Of a DNA stretch of 43,685 nucleotides, positions 1 through 7,233 are shown in pieces. Numbering within the stretch: position 1 is the stretch's first letter; every line of letters begins with the position of its first letter. Below the pieces are notes generated by a model that ran no database searches, was not told where the DNA came from, and worked only from the letters and a program-made list of their open reading frames with translations. The stretch comes from Phycisphaeraceae bacterium (GTDB taxonomy: Bacteria > Planctomycetota > Phycisphaerae > Phycisphaerales > UBA1924), in contig RECQ01000034.1 in NCBI GenBank assembly GCA_007693965.1, positions 1 to 43,685 of the forward strand, given 5' to 3'. The position numbers and the translations under genes were made by a program.

Positions 1-69
1 ACCGTAGCTCAGTGGTAGAGCACACCCTTGGTAAGGGTGAGGTCAAGGGTTCAAGCCCCTTCGGTGGCT
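1..69 (+). tRNA. tRNA-Thr (GGT anticodon), first bases cut off by the window edge
   Basis: The cloverleaf is readable: D-arm TAGCTCAGTGGTAGAGCA, anticodon stem CACCC/GGGTG around loop TTGGTAA (anticodon GGT, Thr), T-arm with GGTTCAAGCC. The 3' acceptor strand CGGTGGC (62-68) needs GCCACCG as partner. Only ACCG is inside the window, so three 5' bases are missing. CCA is not encoded. A tRNA-Thr directly before tuf is the classical arrangement of the tuf-secE-nusG region. Confidence 0.93.
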
Positions 70-105
70 AGTCCGGCCGCAGTTCGGACTGGGGCTCGAA
101 GTCGG

Positions 106-121
106 CCTCCCGGGATCGGGA
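106..121 (+). promoter_or_regulatory. tuf leader (70-323) with a small hairpin
   Basis: The 254 nt between tRNA-Thr and tuf hold no convincing gene. An inverted repeat CTCCCG/CGGGAG with a short loop lies at 106-121. No clear -35/-10 pair was recognised, so tuf may be co-transcribed with the tRNA. Role of the hairpin is unknown. Confidence 0.25.
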
Positions 122-323
122 GTCGCTTCGCGTCAGCAGGTGGGCTGCGGCGAGCGAGATGGAAGCGTCCGGCGTTGTTCGGCGGGCGCCATGAGCCCGG
201 CCGAGTTACGCTGGGAATACGAGCGGCGTCGACGTGTCGTCGGCGCGGTTGCCAACAGATTTGCGACAGGCTCGACGCACCAGCGGCCTGATCGCGCACA
301 ACTACGGTGGAGGTTCTGGCGAA

Positions 324-1526
<1,203 letters not shown>

Positions 1527-1591
1527 TCTTGTCCTGAATCCTGAAACATTCGCCTCCGGCCTTTCGGGCCGGGCGGCGATCAAGGCAACCG

Positions 1592-1628
1592 CGCCGACGG
1601 GTCCGACATCGAGTCGGGCCCGTCGGCG
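1592..1628 (+). terminator. Strong hairpin between tuf and rpmG
   Basis: Arms CGCCGACGGG (1592-1601) and CCCGTCGGCG (1619-1628) are perfectly complementary, with further internal pairing (CCGA/TCGG). A second, smaller hairpin made from CCGGCC/GGCCGG lies just before it, around 1556-1575. There is no T-run, so it is more likely an mRNA processing or stability element, or a partial terminator that lowers rpmG and secE relative to tuf, than a classical intrinsic terminator. Confidence 0.45.
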
Positions 1629-1673
1629 TCCCTTCCCGTCGGCGCCGACGCCGGCTGAAACGAGACACCAGCC

Positions 1674-1856
1674 ATGGCCAAGAAGAAAGCCGAGGCACGC
1701 GACTACGTCTGGCTCCAGTGCTCTGAAACCGGGGACCTGAACTACAGGACCCAGGTCAACGTCAAGGGCGGCCTGCCGGAGAAGCTCAAAGCCGGCCTCA
1801 GGAAGTACAGCCCGCGTCTGCAGCGGCACACGGTGCATAAGATCAAGCGAAAGTGA
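1674..1856 (+). CDS. rpmG: 50S ribosomal protein L33
   Basis: Small basic 60-aa protein of the large ribosomal subunit. The sequence shows the L33 pattern: ...ARDYVWLQCSETGDLNYRTQVN..., then a Lys/Arg-rich tail with KYSPRLQRHTVHKIKRK. The cysteine pairs of zinc-binding L33 forms are missing (only one Cys), so this is a C-minus type. It lies between tuf and tRNA-Trp, a known position for rpmG upstream of secE-nusG. It is probably in the same transcript as tuf, separated by a strong hairpin. Confidence 0.93.
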   Translation: MAKKKAEARDYVWLQCSETGDLNYRTQVNVKGGLPEKLKAGLRKYSPRLQRHTVHKIKRK

Positions 1857-1938
1857 GGGGGAAGGCAATGGGGCAGTCGGTCGCGCGCCTCGGAACGGGT
1901 TTCTCCGGCGCCCCGCCCGCCGCTCATTGCCTTGCTCT

Positions 1939-2011
1939 ACGCCGGTAGCTCAATTGGTAGAGCAGCGGATTCCAAATCCGCAGGTTGAGTGTTCGAGTCA
2001 CTCCCGGCGTG
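1939..2011 (+). tRNA. tRNA-Trp (CCA anticodon)
   Basis: Acceptor ACGCCGG (1939-1945) pairs with CCGGCGT (2004-2010), and G at 2011 is the discriminator. Anticodon stem GCGGA/TCCGC encloses TTCCAAA, giving anticodon CCA (Trp). The T-arm carries GTTCGAGTC. CCA is not encoded. tRNA-Trp just upstream of secE is a conserved bacterial arrangement. Confidence 0.96.
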
Positions 2012-2076
2012 CTTCAGGAAACCAGGTTACGCCCGGCGCGGCCTCATGGCGCCCGGCGGGATTGGAGGACGGCGAC

Positions 2077-2481
2077 ATGCCGTTTGGCATCTACAAACCG
2101 GGACAGGGCTACTGGACGCGCGTCATGACGGCGATCGGCGCGGGCATGCTCGCGATGGCGGGCGCCGTTTGGGCGGCGGGACAGTTCACTGCCTTCGATC
2201 TCGGCATCGAGACGACCTACCTGCAGGGCGGTGTGGCCACGATCGTCATTCTGCTCTCAGCGATCTTCATCTACTGGATCGTGGGTTTGAAGAAGCGAAC
2301 GGTCGAGTTCTTCATCGCCACAGAGGGCGAGATGCAGAAGGTGAACTGGTCGACGCGTCGGGAGGTCTTCGGATCGACGTGGGTCGTGATCGGCGTCAGC
2401 ATCTGCATCACGATCGTTCTGTTCGCGACCGACCTCGTCTTCTCGCGCTTTTTCCAGCTCATCAACGTGCTGGAGCGCTGA
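2077..2481 (+). CDS. secE: Preprotein translocase subunit SecE
   Basis: SecE clamps and stabilises SecY in the inner-membrane SecYEG channel. The 134-aa product has about three hydrophobic segments (around residues 12-35, 45-68 and 100-130). Between the last two lies the diagnostic SecE stretch FFIATEGEMQKVNWSTRREV before the final membrane span. The extra N-terminal membrane segments resemble the E. coli three-span form. The start is set at 2077 by ATTGGAGGA (GGAGGA 2064-2069). The longer open frame from 1927 would run through tRNA-Trp. It is followed by nusG as in most bacteria. Confidence 0.95.
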   Translation: MPFGIYKPGQGYWTRVMTAIGAGMLAMAGAVWAAGQFTAFDLGIETTYLQGGVATIVILLSAIFIYWIVGLKKRTVEFFIATEGEMQKVNWSTRREVFGSTWVVIGVSICITIVLFATDLVFSRFFQLINVLER

Positions 2482-2587
2482 GGCGCCGTCGGGTCCTCAG
2501 TCTCCAGACGCCGGCCACGCGTGAGGGGGCCCGGCGTCCGACGTCATTCTTCAGAGTTCACGCATCGACCACCGAGGGGCCATCACC

Positions 2588-3253
2588 ATGACCGACGAAA
2601 GCGCCGACCGTCAGACCACCGCCAGCGCCACGCTCGACGGACGTCCCAACGAGCGCACCGACGTCATTCTCGGTGAAGACGAGCCCATGGTGCAGCCGGG
2701 GATGAACTGGTTCGTCCTCCGCGTCGCCTCCAACAAGGAATCGCACGTCCGCGAGACCCTGCTGCGCAAGGTGCAGATCGAGGGCATGACCCACCTGGTC
2801 GGCCGCATCCTCGTCCCCACGGAGAAGACCAAGACCATCAAGGGCGGCAAGCAGCGCATCACCGAGACCAAGCTCTACCCCGGCTACGTCTTCGTCGAGA
2901 TGAAGCTCGAGGAGGACGGGCGCATCCCGCAGGACGTCTTCTTCCTCATCAAGGAGACGACCGGCGTGGGCGACTTCGTCGGCGCCGCCGGCAGGCCGAC
3001 CCCCATGGCCACCCACGAAATCGAGAAGATGCTTCTCGACTCGCGTAAGCCCGAAGAGACGCCCATCGTCAAGATGGTCTTCGAGAAGGGCGAGCACGTG
3101 GTCATCAAGGAAGGCCCCTTCGAAGGGTACGAGGGCACGGTCGACGAGCTGCTCCCCGAGAAGGGCCTCGTGCGCGTCCTCGTCACCATCTTCGGACGCC
3201 AGGCCCCGATCGAGCTCGAAGAGTGGCAGATCGGCAAGCCGGACGAGGTGTGA
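2588..3253 (+). CDS. nusG: Transcription termination/antitermination factor NusG
   Basis: NusG binds the RNA polymerase clamp, suppresses pausing, and links polymerase to Rho or to the ribosome. The 221-aa protein has an acidic, poorly conserved N-terminal tail (about 35 residues). The NGN domain follows, starting at MNWFVLRVASNKE and including KLYPGYVFVEM. The C-terminal KOW domain has GEHVVIKEGPFEGYEGTVDE and ends with E-L-E-E-W-Q-I. The gene normally precedes rplK-rplA-rplJ-rplL-rpoBC. None of these follows here, so the cluster is broken directly after nusG. Confidence 0.97.
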   Translation: MTDESADRQTTASATLDGRPNERTDVILGEDEPMVQPGMNWFVLRVASNKESHVRETLLRKVQIEGMTHLVGRILVPTEKTKTIKGGKQRITETKLYPGYVFVEMKLEEDGRIPQDVFFLIKETTGVGDFVGAAGRPTPMATHEIEKMLLDSRKPEETPIVKMVFEKGEHVVIKEGPFEGYEGTVDELLPEKGLVRVLVTIFGRQAPIELEEWQIGKPDEV

Positions 3254-3255
3254 GG

Positions 3256-3404
3256 AAAGCAGCAAAGCGGAAAAGCAGCAAACAGTCGCTGATTTCGGCG
3301 TCGCCGTCTCCGTTCAGAATGCCTTGTTGATCTCCCTCCGTTCTTTGAATCGTTCTCTGGTCGCTTCGCTCCGAGCTTCATAATTTGCTGCTTTGCTGCT
3401 TTTC
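3256..3404. repeat. Intergenic inverted-repeat element A (nusG-rdgB)
   Basis: The left part holds two overlapping-type arms: AAAGCAGCAAAGC (3256-3268) and GAAAAGCAGCAAA (3270-3282). Exact reverse complements lie at 3390-3402 and 3392-3404. The interior between arm sets is about 105 nt and AT-richer than its surroundings. The left arm starts 3 nt after the nusG stop and the right arm ends 16 nt before rdgB. It has the same layout as the elements at 11289-11548 and 22782-23014. Confidence 0.6.
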
Positions 3405-3419
3405 CCTTCCCTGACTCCC

Positions 3420-4064
3420 ATGCCCCTTCTCTTCGCCACTTCCAACCCGCACAAGCTTCGTGAGGTCGAGGCGATTCTGGCGCCGATGGGGGTGCGCATC
3501 ATCGGACTGAGCGCTGTTGAAACGCCCGATGGCAGGCGGGCTGACGAACTGCCCGAGCCCGAAGAGAATGGCGACACCTTCGAGGAAAACGCGGCCATCA
3601 AGGCCCGCTATTACGCCCGCGCCACCGATCAGCCGTGCCTCGCGGACGACTCCGGACTCGAAGTCGATGCGCTCGACGGCGACCCCGGGGTGCGCTCGGC
3701 GCGCTATGCGGGCATGGGCGAAACGCGCGACGAGCGCGACGCCGCAAACATCGAGAAACTGCTGACCGAACTGGCGGATGCGCCGGACCATCCCCGCATC
3801 GCGCGCTTCGTGTGCGCCATGTGCGTGGCGGCGCCGGATGAGTCCATACTCGCCATCGCGCGCGGCGGACTCGAGGGCGTCATCGGCGCCGAGCCGCGGG
3901 GCGAGAACGGCTTCGGCTACGACCCGCTGCTCATCCTCCCTGATGGACGCACCTGCGCCGAGCTGACTGACGAAGAGAAGAACGCCCGCTCCCACAGAGC
4001 CGCGGCGGCGAAAGCGATCGCGCCGGAGCTGCTTCAGGCGCTGGCGTCGCACGATCGCAACTGA
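3420..4064 (+). CDS. rdgB: Non-canonical purine NTP pyrophosphatase (RdgB/HAM1 family)
   Basis: Predicted to hydrolyse dITP, ITP and XTP to monophosphates, keeping deaminated purines out of DNA and RNA. The 214-aa product shows the Ham1 signature: LLFATSNPHKLREVEAIL at the start, DGDTFEENA-type segment, ADDSGLEVDALDG, PGVRSARYAG, and GENGFGYDPL near the C-terminus. Start 3420 gives the family N-terminus (MPLLFATSN). The frame is open back to 3393, but that part lies in the inverted repeat. No good Shine-Dalgarno is visible. It is separated from nusG by a 166-bp repeat element and faces rluA tail to tail. Confidence 0.95.
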   Translation: MPLLFATSNPHKLREVEAILAPMGVRIIGLSAVETPDGRRADELPEPEENGDTFEENAAIKARYYARATDQPCLADDSGLEVDALDGDPGVRSARYAGMGETRDERDAANIEKLLTELADAPDHPRIARFVCAMCVAAPDESILAIARGGLEGVIGAEPRGENGFGYDPLLILPDGRTCAELTDEEKNARSHRAAAAKAIAPELLQALASHDRN

Positions 4065-4097
4065 CACGACAACCACTCGCTGCGAGCGCAGATCGCT

Positions 4098-4802
4098 TCA
4101 GAATGGCGCTGCGCTCTCGAAGCGCAGAGGCCTGCCGTCATCGGGGTTTTGCACGCACAGCAGCGTTGCGTGGAGCATGAGGCGCCCGGCGCCGGTCGCG
4201 CGTTCGCGCTCCGGTCCGTAGAGCGTGTCACCGATGATGGGCGCGCCGAGGCCGCCGCGCTCCTTCGCCGCCGCCGCGGCGAGTCGGAGCTGGTGGGTTC
4301 TACCCGTCAGCGGCTCGAAATCGATGCGGGTGACCGCTCCAACTGCGCCGGCGCCGGGAATCTCCGCGCCGTTCAGCCGTTCGAGCACGCGCCAGCGCGT
4401 CGTCGCGGCCTTCCCGTGTTCATCATCAAGAATCTGCAAAGGCCGGCGCTCGACATCCAGCCGCTGATGCAGCTCGATGACGCCCGCCTCGCCTTCGACC
4501 GCGCCCCGCACCAGCGCCTGGTATCGCTTGTCCACTTCGCGCGATTCGAACTGTCGGGACAGGGCGCGCTGGGCGTCTGCATCAAGGGCGAAGACCATCA
4601 CGCCCGACGTCTCCATGTCAAGGCGGTGGACCACCAGCGGCCCGGAAGCGCCTGGAAACATCGCACGAATCCTCGCCGCGGCGCAGTCGGCCATGTACGG
4701 CCCTTTTCCGGGCACGGAGAGCAACCCCGCGGGTTTGTCGACGGCGACGGTGCGGGGGGTGCAGGCGAGAACACGGAGTTCATGCGTCAGCAAAGAATCC
4801 AT
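4098..4802 (-). CDS. RluA-family RNA pseudouridine synthase
   Basis: Isomerises uridine to pseudouridine in rRNA and/or tRNA. The 234-aa protein has the RluA hallmarks: VAVDKPAGLLSVPGKG near residue 20, the catalytic-Asp motif VVHRLDMETSGVMVFA (about residue 57), KRYQALV, and the late GRTHQLRLA motif. There is no N-terminal S4 domain, so it is the compact RluA/TruC type. The exact target (23S position or tRNA-32) cannot be decided from sequence. It starts 21 nt after the MazF-like gene. A small CCGGCG/CGCCGG hairpin lies in that gap, and it probably shares the rplM operon transcript. Confidence 0.88.
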   Translation of the reverse strand: MDSLLTHELRVLACTPRTVAVDKPAGLLSVPGKGPYMADCAAARIRAMFPGASGPLVVHRLDMETSGVMVFALDADAQRALSRQFESREVDKRYQALVRGAVEGEAGVIELHQRLDVERRPLQILDDEHGKAATTRWRVLERLNGAEIPGAGAVGAVTRIDFEPLTGRTHQLRLAAAAAKERGGLGAPIIGDTLYGPERERATGAGRLMLHATLLCVQNPDDGRPLRFESAAPF

Positions 4803-4823
4803 CCCCCGGCGCGCAACGCCGGA

Positions 4824-5198
4824 TCATCTACCCCGCTCTCGCTCAACCTGGAGCGCGATCCGCTCGACCAGCTCCATGGAGATATGCCCGACAATTCGGC
4901 GTATCTCCTCGACTTTGAGTCGAAGAACCCATCTGCATGCCGCCCAGGACTCTCTTTCCAATCCCGATGTAGAGCCGGGATCTGTTGAGCTAGGCAAGTG
5001 GATGAAATGCGAGTCCGATGGATTGTGAGGGCTTGAAGTGACGGCGACAGCGACAATGTCCTGCTCATCATCGGCATCAGGAACCGATAGCACGATGATC
5101 GGACGATTTTTCACAGGGCCCCTGGCCGGCTGCACCGCCGCGATGCACACATCGCCCGGCGCCGGCGACCGCGATATTGCCGCGTTCACAGCGATCAC
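4824..5198 (-). CDS. MazF/PemK-like (type II toxin family) protein
   Basis: A 124-aa protein that fits the MazF/PemK ribonuclease-toxin fold. SPAPGDVCIAAVQ (the usual GD-[IV] start) is followed by RGPVKNRPIIVLSV (basic loop and strand), VAVAVTSSP (the position of the conserved Thr), a HLP...GLERESWAACRWVLRL segment, and a VGHISMELVERI helix at the end. The GTG start at 5198 overlaps the stop of the upstream 73-aa ORF as GTGA. A longer GTG start at 5231 is possible. Toxicity is not shown by sequence. The partner upstream is the candidate antitoxin. Unusually, it lies downstream of ribosomal protein genes. Confidence 0.7.
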   Translation of the reverse strand: MIAVNAAISRSPAPGDVCIAAVQPARGPVKNRPIIVLSVPDADDEQDIVAVAVTSSPHNPSDSHFIHLPSSTDPGSTSGLERESWAACRWVLRLKVEEIRRIVGHISMELVERIALQVERERGR

Positions 5199-5416
5199 GG
5201 CTGCGTCGGGTCGTCTTCCTGGTTTGCCCACACTTCGAACCAGGGTTCTTTCATTGATTCGCTTGCTATCTGCAGCAACTCATTGTGTGAAAGCGAACGG
5301 CGGGTCGTCATCGTCCGGGCGGATTCTCGTCGAGCTCCGCTGCGCGCGGATTCAGGCCAGCGAGCGATCCGCGGCGTCGCGCTGGTGTGAGCCTGACCTC
5401 TGTGTCCCCAGGTCAT
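5195..5416 (-). CDS. Small ORF, candidate antitoxin for the MazF-like protein
   Basis: A 73-aa ORF of no recognised family. It begins at an ATGA overlap with the DUF6941-like gene and ends at a GTGA overlap with the mazF-like gene, which argues that it is translated. The N-terminal half is Arg/Ser/Ala-rich and low in complexity. The C-terminal half (SLSHNELLQIASESMKEPWF, then VWANQEDDPTQP) looks like a short helix plus acidic tail, as in antitoxin C-termini that wrap MazF. A shorter start at Met36 (5311) would give a 38-aa peptide. Function is inferred only from position. Confidence 0.5.
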   Translation of the reverse strand: MTWGHRGQAHTSATPRIARWPESARSGARRESARTMTTRRSLSHNELLQIASESMKEPWFEVWANQEDDPTQP

Positions 5417-5823
5417 GATTCAGCTCCTTGTTCGCCGGCTTCGACGAGAAAGGGCCGTTCTGCAACACATCGACCGTCAACAAGTACAGCGATCGAATGG
5501 AGCCCGACTTTCATAAAGTTCACATCGTCGAGAGGGGCGGAAAAATCGTAGGAGAGCGCCTTCTCCGGCCACCGGAAAGGGCTTCCAAGACGATGTATCT
5601 CGTTGCCCGCATCGTCGGAGACCGTGACGTACAACTCGATGTCTCCGCTGCCATGCGCAAGCGAGAAATAGACTCTGAAGGGCTGTGTTCCTGGAATCTG
5701 ATCGACGAAAAGCCGGTCAAAAACACCTACAACGATCGCCTTGCCGGTTGAGTCATCAAAATGCACCGCATCGCATGTGAGAATCGCGGTGCAGGCGAGT
5801 TGGCGGAGCGCTGGTTCTGCCAT
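5413..5823 (-). CDS. Conserved hypothetical, DUF6941-like
   Basis: A 136-aa soluble protein of unknown function. It opens with LACTAILTCDAVHFDDSTGK, then VVGVFDRLFVDQIPG, alternating strands with YVTVSDDAGNEIHRLG, and a late HSIAVLVDGRCVAERPFLVE. This order resembles the DUF6941 family of small beta-rich proteins; I rely on memory for that. It starts 19 nt after rpsI and its stop overlaps the start of the next ORF (ATGA), so it is the first gene of a coupled trio ending in a MazF-like protein. Confidence 0.65.
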   Translation of the reverse strand: MAEPALRQLACTAILTCDAVHFDDSTGKAIVVGVFDRLFVDQIPGTQPFRVYFSLAHGSGDIELYVTVSDDAGNEIHRLGSPFRWPEKALSYDFSAPLDDVNFMKVGLHSIAVLVDGRCVAERPFLVEAGEQGAES

Positions 5824-5842
5824 GCAGCCTAATTCTACCCGC

Positions 5843-6343
5843 TCAACGCTTGCTGAACTGGAACCTTCTGCGGGCGCCGGCCTGGCCGTACTTCTTCCGC
5901 TCGACCTCGCGGGCGTCGCGGGTGAGGAAGCCGTGGTCGCGGAGGGCCTGCTCCAGCGAGGGGTCGTAGTTCTTGAGGGCGCGGGAGAGGCCGAGGACGA
6001 TCGCGCCGGCCTGGCCCATGTACCCGCCGCCGGTGGCGCGGACGAGGATGTCCAGCTTGCCCTCGGTGTTGGTCGCCTTCAGCGGGGCGACGACGTCCTG
6101 GCGGTCGCGCTCCTCGGTGAAGTATTCAGTGAAGGGCTTGAATTTCTTGCGGGTCATCTGGATTTCGAAGCGTCCGGAGCCGGGCTTGATGCGCACGCGG
6201 GCCACGGCGGTCTTGCGTCGTCCGGTGCCCATCCACCAGCCGTTGGACGGCTCCGCGGCTTTGGCGGCGGGCGCTGGCGCCGCGGCGGGCGCGGGCTGCT
6301 GGGGCTGGCTGGCTTCGGTGGTGGTGTCGATCTGGTCTGCCAT
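5843..6343 (-). CDS. rpsI: 30S ribosomal protein S9
   Basis: S9, 166 aa. The core begins at WWMGTGRRKTAVARVRIKPG (about residue 36) and contains ATGGGYMGQAGAIVLGLSRAL. It ends in the basic tail GQAGARRRFQFSKR that reaches the ribosomal P site. The first 35 or so residues are an Ala/Pro/Gln-rich extension not found in the roughly 130-aa E. coli protein. It lies 67 nt downstream of rplM, as in the universal rplM-rpsI pair. Three further genes follow with almost no spacing. Confidence 0.97.
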   Translation of the reverse strand: MADQIDTTTEASQPQQPAPAAAPAPAAKAAEPSNGWWMGTGRRKTAVARVRIKPGSGRFEIQMTRKKFKPFTEYFTEERDRQDVVAPLKATNTEGKLDILVRATGGGYMGQAGAIVLGLSRALKNYDPSLEQALRDHGFLTRDAREVERKKYGQAGARRRFQFSKR

Positions 6344-6410
6344 GGCGTATTCCGATTCGGCTCGTGTCGTGAAGCGGCGCTGGGCCGCGGGATCAGGCGT
6401 GTTCTGCTCT

Positions 6411-6848
6411 TTACGCGTTGACGGTCATGGGCTCGGGGCGCTGCGACTGGTGCGGATGCTCCGGGCCGCGATACACCTTCAGCTTCTTGAGCATCTGGCG
6501 GCTGAGCCTGTTCTTGGGAAGCATGCGCCGGACGGCGTCTTCAACCACGCTCTCGGGCTTGCGCTCCAGCAACGACTCGTAGGTCTCGATCTTCAGGCCG
6601 CCGGGATAGCCGCTGTAGCGCGTCTTGGTGCGCTGCCGGGCCTTGTCGCCCGACATCGTCACCTTCTCGGCGTTGATGATGATCACGTAGTCGCCGGTGT
6701 CGACGTGCGGGGTGTACTCCGGGCGATGCTTGCCCATGAGCACGGTCGCCACATCCACCGCCATGCGTCCGAGGCGCTGGCCTTCCGCATCGACGACGTG
6801 CCACTTCTGCTGCACCTCGCCCGCCTTGGCGTAATAGGTCTGTCGCAT
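6411..6848 (-). CDS. rplM: 50S ribosomal protein L13
   Basis: L13, 145 aa. Motifs: WHVVDAEGQRLGRMA at the N-terminus, LMGKHRPEYTPHVDTGDYV, INAEKVTMSGDKARQRT, then VEDAVRRMLPKNRLSRQMLKKLKVY. GAGGT lies 5 nt before the ATG at 6848. First gene of the rplM-rpsI operon, which here probably extends through the DUF6941-like gene, the small ORF, the mazF-like gene and rluA. Confidence 0.97.
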   Translation of the reverse strand: MRQTYYAKAGEVQQKWHVVDAEGQRLGRMAVDVATVLMGKHRPEYTPHVDTGDYVIIINAEKVTMSGDKARQRTKTRYSGYPGGLKIETYESLLERKPESVVEDAVRRMLPKNRLSRQMLKKLKVYRGPEHPHQSQRPEPMTVNA

Positions 6849-6876
6849 GATCTACCTCGTTCCGACCTTCTGAAAT

Positions 6877-6895
6877 GCCGCCGGCCGCCGGCGGC
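6877..6895 (-). promoter_or_regulatory. GC hairpin in the rplM leader, within the 385-bp divergent region 6849-7233
   Basis: Arms GCCGCCGG (6877-6884) and CCGGCGGC (6888-6895) form an 8-bp stem with a 3-nt loop, about 30 nt before the rplM start. L13 is an autogenous translational repressor of rplM-rpsI in E. coli, so a leader hairpin could be its target here; that is inference. The rest of 6849-7233 holds no gene I can support. It should contain promoters for both directions. A low-complexity frame on the + strand runs from 6982 into the CPBP gene. Confidence 0.35.
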
Positions 6896-7233
6896 GTCAC
6901 ACGGACATCGCTCGCCGCCTGTTCACTGGCTGGTTGGCCGTGTGAACCGCAGCTTTCAGGCCCCAATCCGCGTCCGCCACCATGGCGAAGCGCCTCGGCC
7001 TGTGCCCGCCGCAACCGACTCCGCCGTATGGCGAAACCGGCCCGTTCGCGGGCGAAACTCTCGAACCTGTGCGTCCGCAGCCGGATGTCCCACCCGGGCC
7101 GCAGACGCGAGCCCAACAAAGTATCCGCCTCCCGCCCGGTGTCAAGCGGGGCGGCGCCGGGATTTGGCCGGCAGGTGAGGACAAATTCTCCTCCGGGCGT
7201 GGACAATCCACTCCGGGGGCCGATGATAGGCCG

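Noticed and set aside
6982-7233. N-terminal extension of the CPBP protein from 6982
   Set aside because: Pro/Gly-rich translation overlapping the divergent promoter region, no conserved feature; start at 7234 preferred, though not proven.
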